Below, piece by piece: positions 63,750 to 64,000 of a stretch of DNA of 64,000 nt (its first letter is position 1; each line of letters starts with the position of its first letter). The position numbers and the translations under genes were made by a program. The notes under the pieces were generated by a model. The model did no database searches and was not told the DNA's origin. It was given only the letters and a program-made list of their open reading frames with translations. Source of the DNA: Geobacillus proteiniphilus (GTDB lineage: Bacteria > Bacillota > Bacilli > Bacillales > Anoxybacillaceae); assembly GCF_001908025.1 (NCBI RefSeq), contig NZ_MQMG01000003.1:54811-118810 (forward strand). Reading direction: 5' to 3'.

Positions 63750-64000
63750 CTATCCAACATTTCTTGAAATTTTGTCTAAAACACCTATGTCAGTCCCAAA
63801 TTTGCACATCGCATCACAATCACATCGGAGTTCAGAAAATAAAATGTAAGAAATTTGACAAGCGTTTGAATGTCGAATGGAAGGCCTTAAAAGTTGTGCT
63901 TTAATTTCTTTTTCGCGTTTATCTGGGGCAACTAAATAAAATTTAGTCTTGTTTTCGCTCATAGTTAAAGCCAAATCATAGAGTCTTAAAATTCCAGAAT
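63750..64000 (-). CDS. Unidentified protein, C-terminal part (cut by window edge)
   Basis: The frame is open to the window edge and ends at 63750. It reads ILRLYDLALTMSENKTKFYLVAPDKREKEIKAQLLRPSIR when broken into pieces: ILRLYDLALTMSENK, TKFYLVAPDKRE and EIKAQLLRPSIRHS. The Cys-rich end is ELRCDCDAMCKFG. An internal ATG exists, but the reading frame continues upstream. The text resembles a nuclease-like or restriction-type domain, but I cannot assign a family. Confidence 0.45.
   Translation of the reverse strand, partial: SGILRLYDLALTMSENKTKFYLVAPDKREKEIKAQLLRPSIRHSNACQISYILFSELRCDCDAMCKFGTDIGVLDKISRNVG

Overview
The window looks like chromosome of a thermophilic Bacillaceae, most probably Geobacillus or a close relative. 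The evidence is about 50% G+C, strong AGGAGG ribosome binding sites, an alpha/beta SASP, a KinE-type sporulation kinase, an orphan RsgI, and a gene neighbourhood (rsgI/SASP, kinE, ogt, methionine salvage) matching the Bacillus subtilis sigI-kinE-mtn region. The species call is inference from gene content only.

Layout. 1-11.5 kb: a complete Bacillus-type methionine salvage locus. mtnW-mtnX-mtnB-mtnD run leftward and mtnK-mtnA run rightward, each group behind its own SAM-I riboswitch, with divergent mtnE and mtnU between. A three-gene ABC importer follows mtnA by overlapping coding ends and probably imports methylthioribose or a similar sugar. 11.5-24 kb: ogt and a four-PAS histidine kinase, a B12-binding radical SAM protein, three overlapping micro-genes, an MFS transporter, a SASP, RsgI without SigI, an amino acid permease, and the DUF485/ActP acetate symporter pair with a catabolite-control site. 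24-31.3 kb: an operon for N-succinylamino acid racemase, a GNAT acyltransferase and an M20 hydrolase (irreversible D- to L-amino acid conversion), a split ThrE-type exporter, murB and an HD hydrolase.

31.4-39.5 kb is a dense reactive-sulfur island. It holds DUF302, a TauE/SafE exporter, two paralogous rhodanese plus metallo-beta-lactamase proteins, a TusA-rhodanese fusion, three further rhodanese-like proteins (two membrane-anchored), two DsrE-like proteins, TusA, a glutaredoxin, a methyltransferase and a CstR-like persulfide sensor. Palindromes of the ATACC(C/T)-N4-(G/A)GGTAT type sit just upstream of several of these genes and again 10 kb away. 39.5-49 kb: a LysM/GH18 spore cell-wall hydrolase, DUF202, a decayed Lgt-like/TlpA pair, an MFS protein, a thioredoxin, and a striking in-frame chimera of sulfide:quinone reductase, persulfide dioxygenase and PAS/histidine-kinase pieces interrupted by one amber codon, then asparagine synthase. 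49-63 kb: a C39-type peptidase, and a lower-G+C copper/redox region: multicopper oxidase, CopZ, CopA, CsoR, a CcdA fragment, an Lgt-like/TlpA fusion, a CcdA/UreH-like protein, a BNR-type lipoprotein, DUF2933, a cupredoxin and a His-rich P-type ATPase. A mutated MntA/HepT toxin-antitoxin pair lies inside it. The right edge cuts an unidentified leftward gene.

Overall the left half is conserved core genome. The right half is accessory stress-defence DNA (sulfane sulfur, copper, thiol redox) with several broken genes, consistent with repeated acquisition and decay. No tRNA, rRNA, CRISPR array or intact insertion sequence was recognised.
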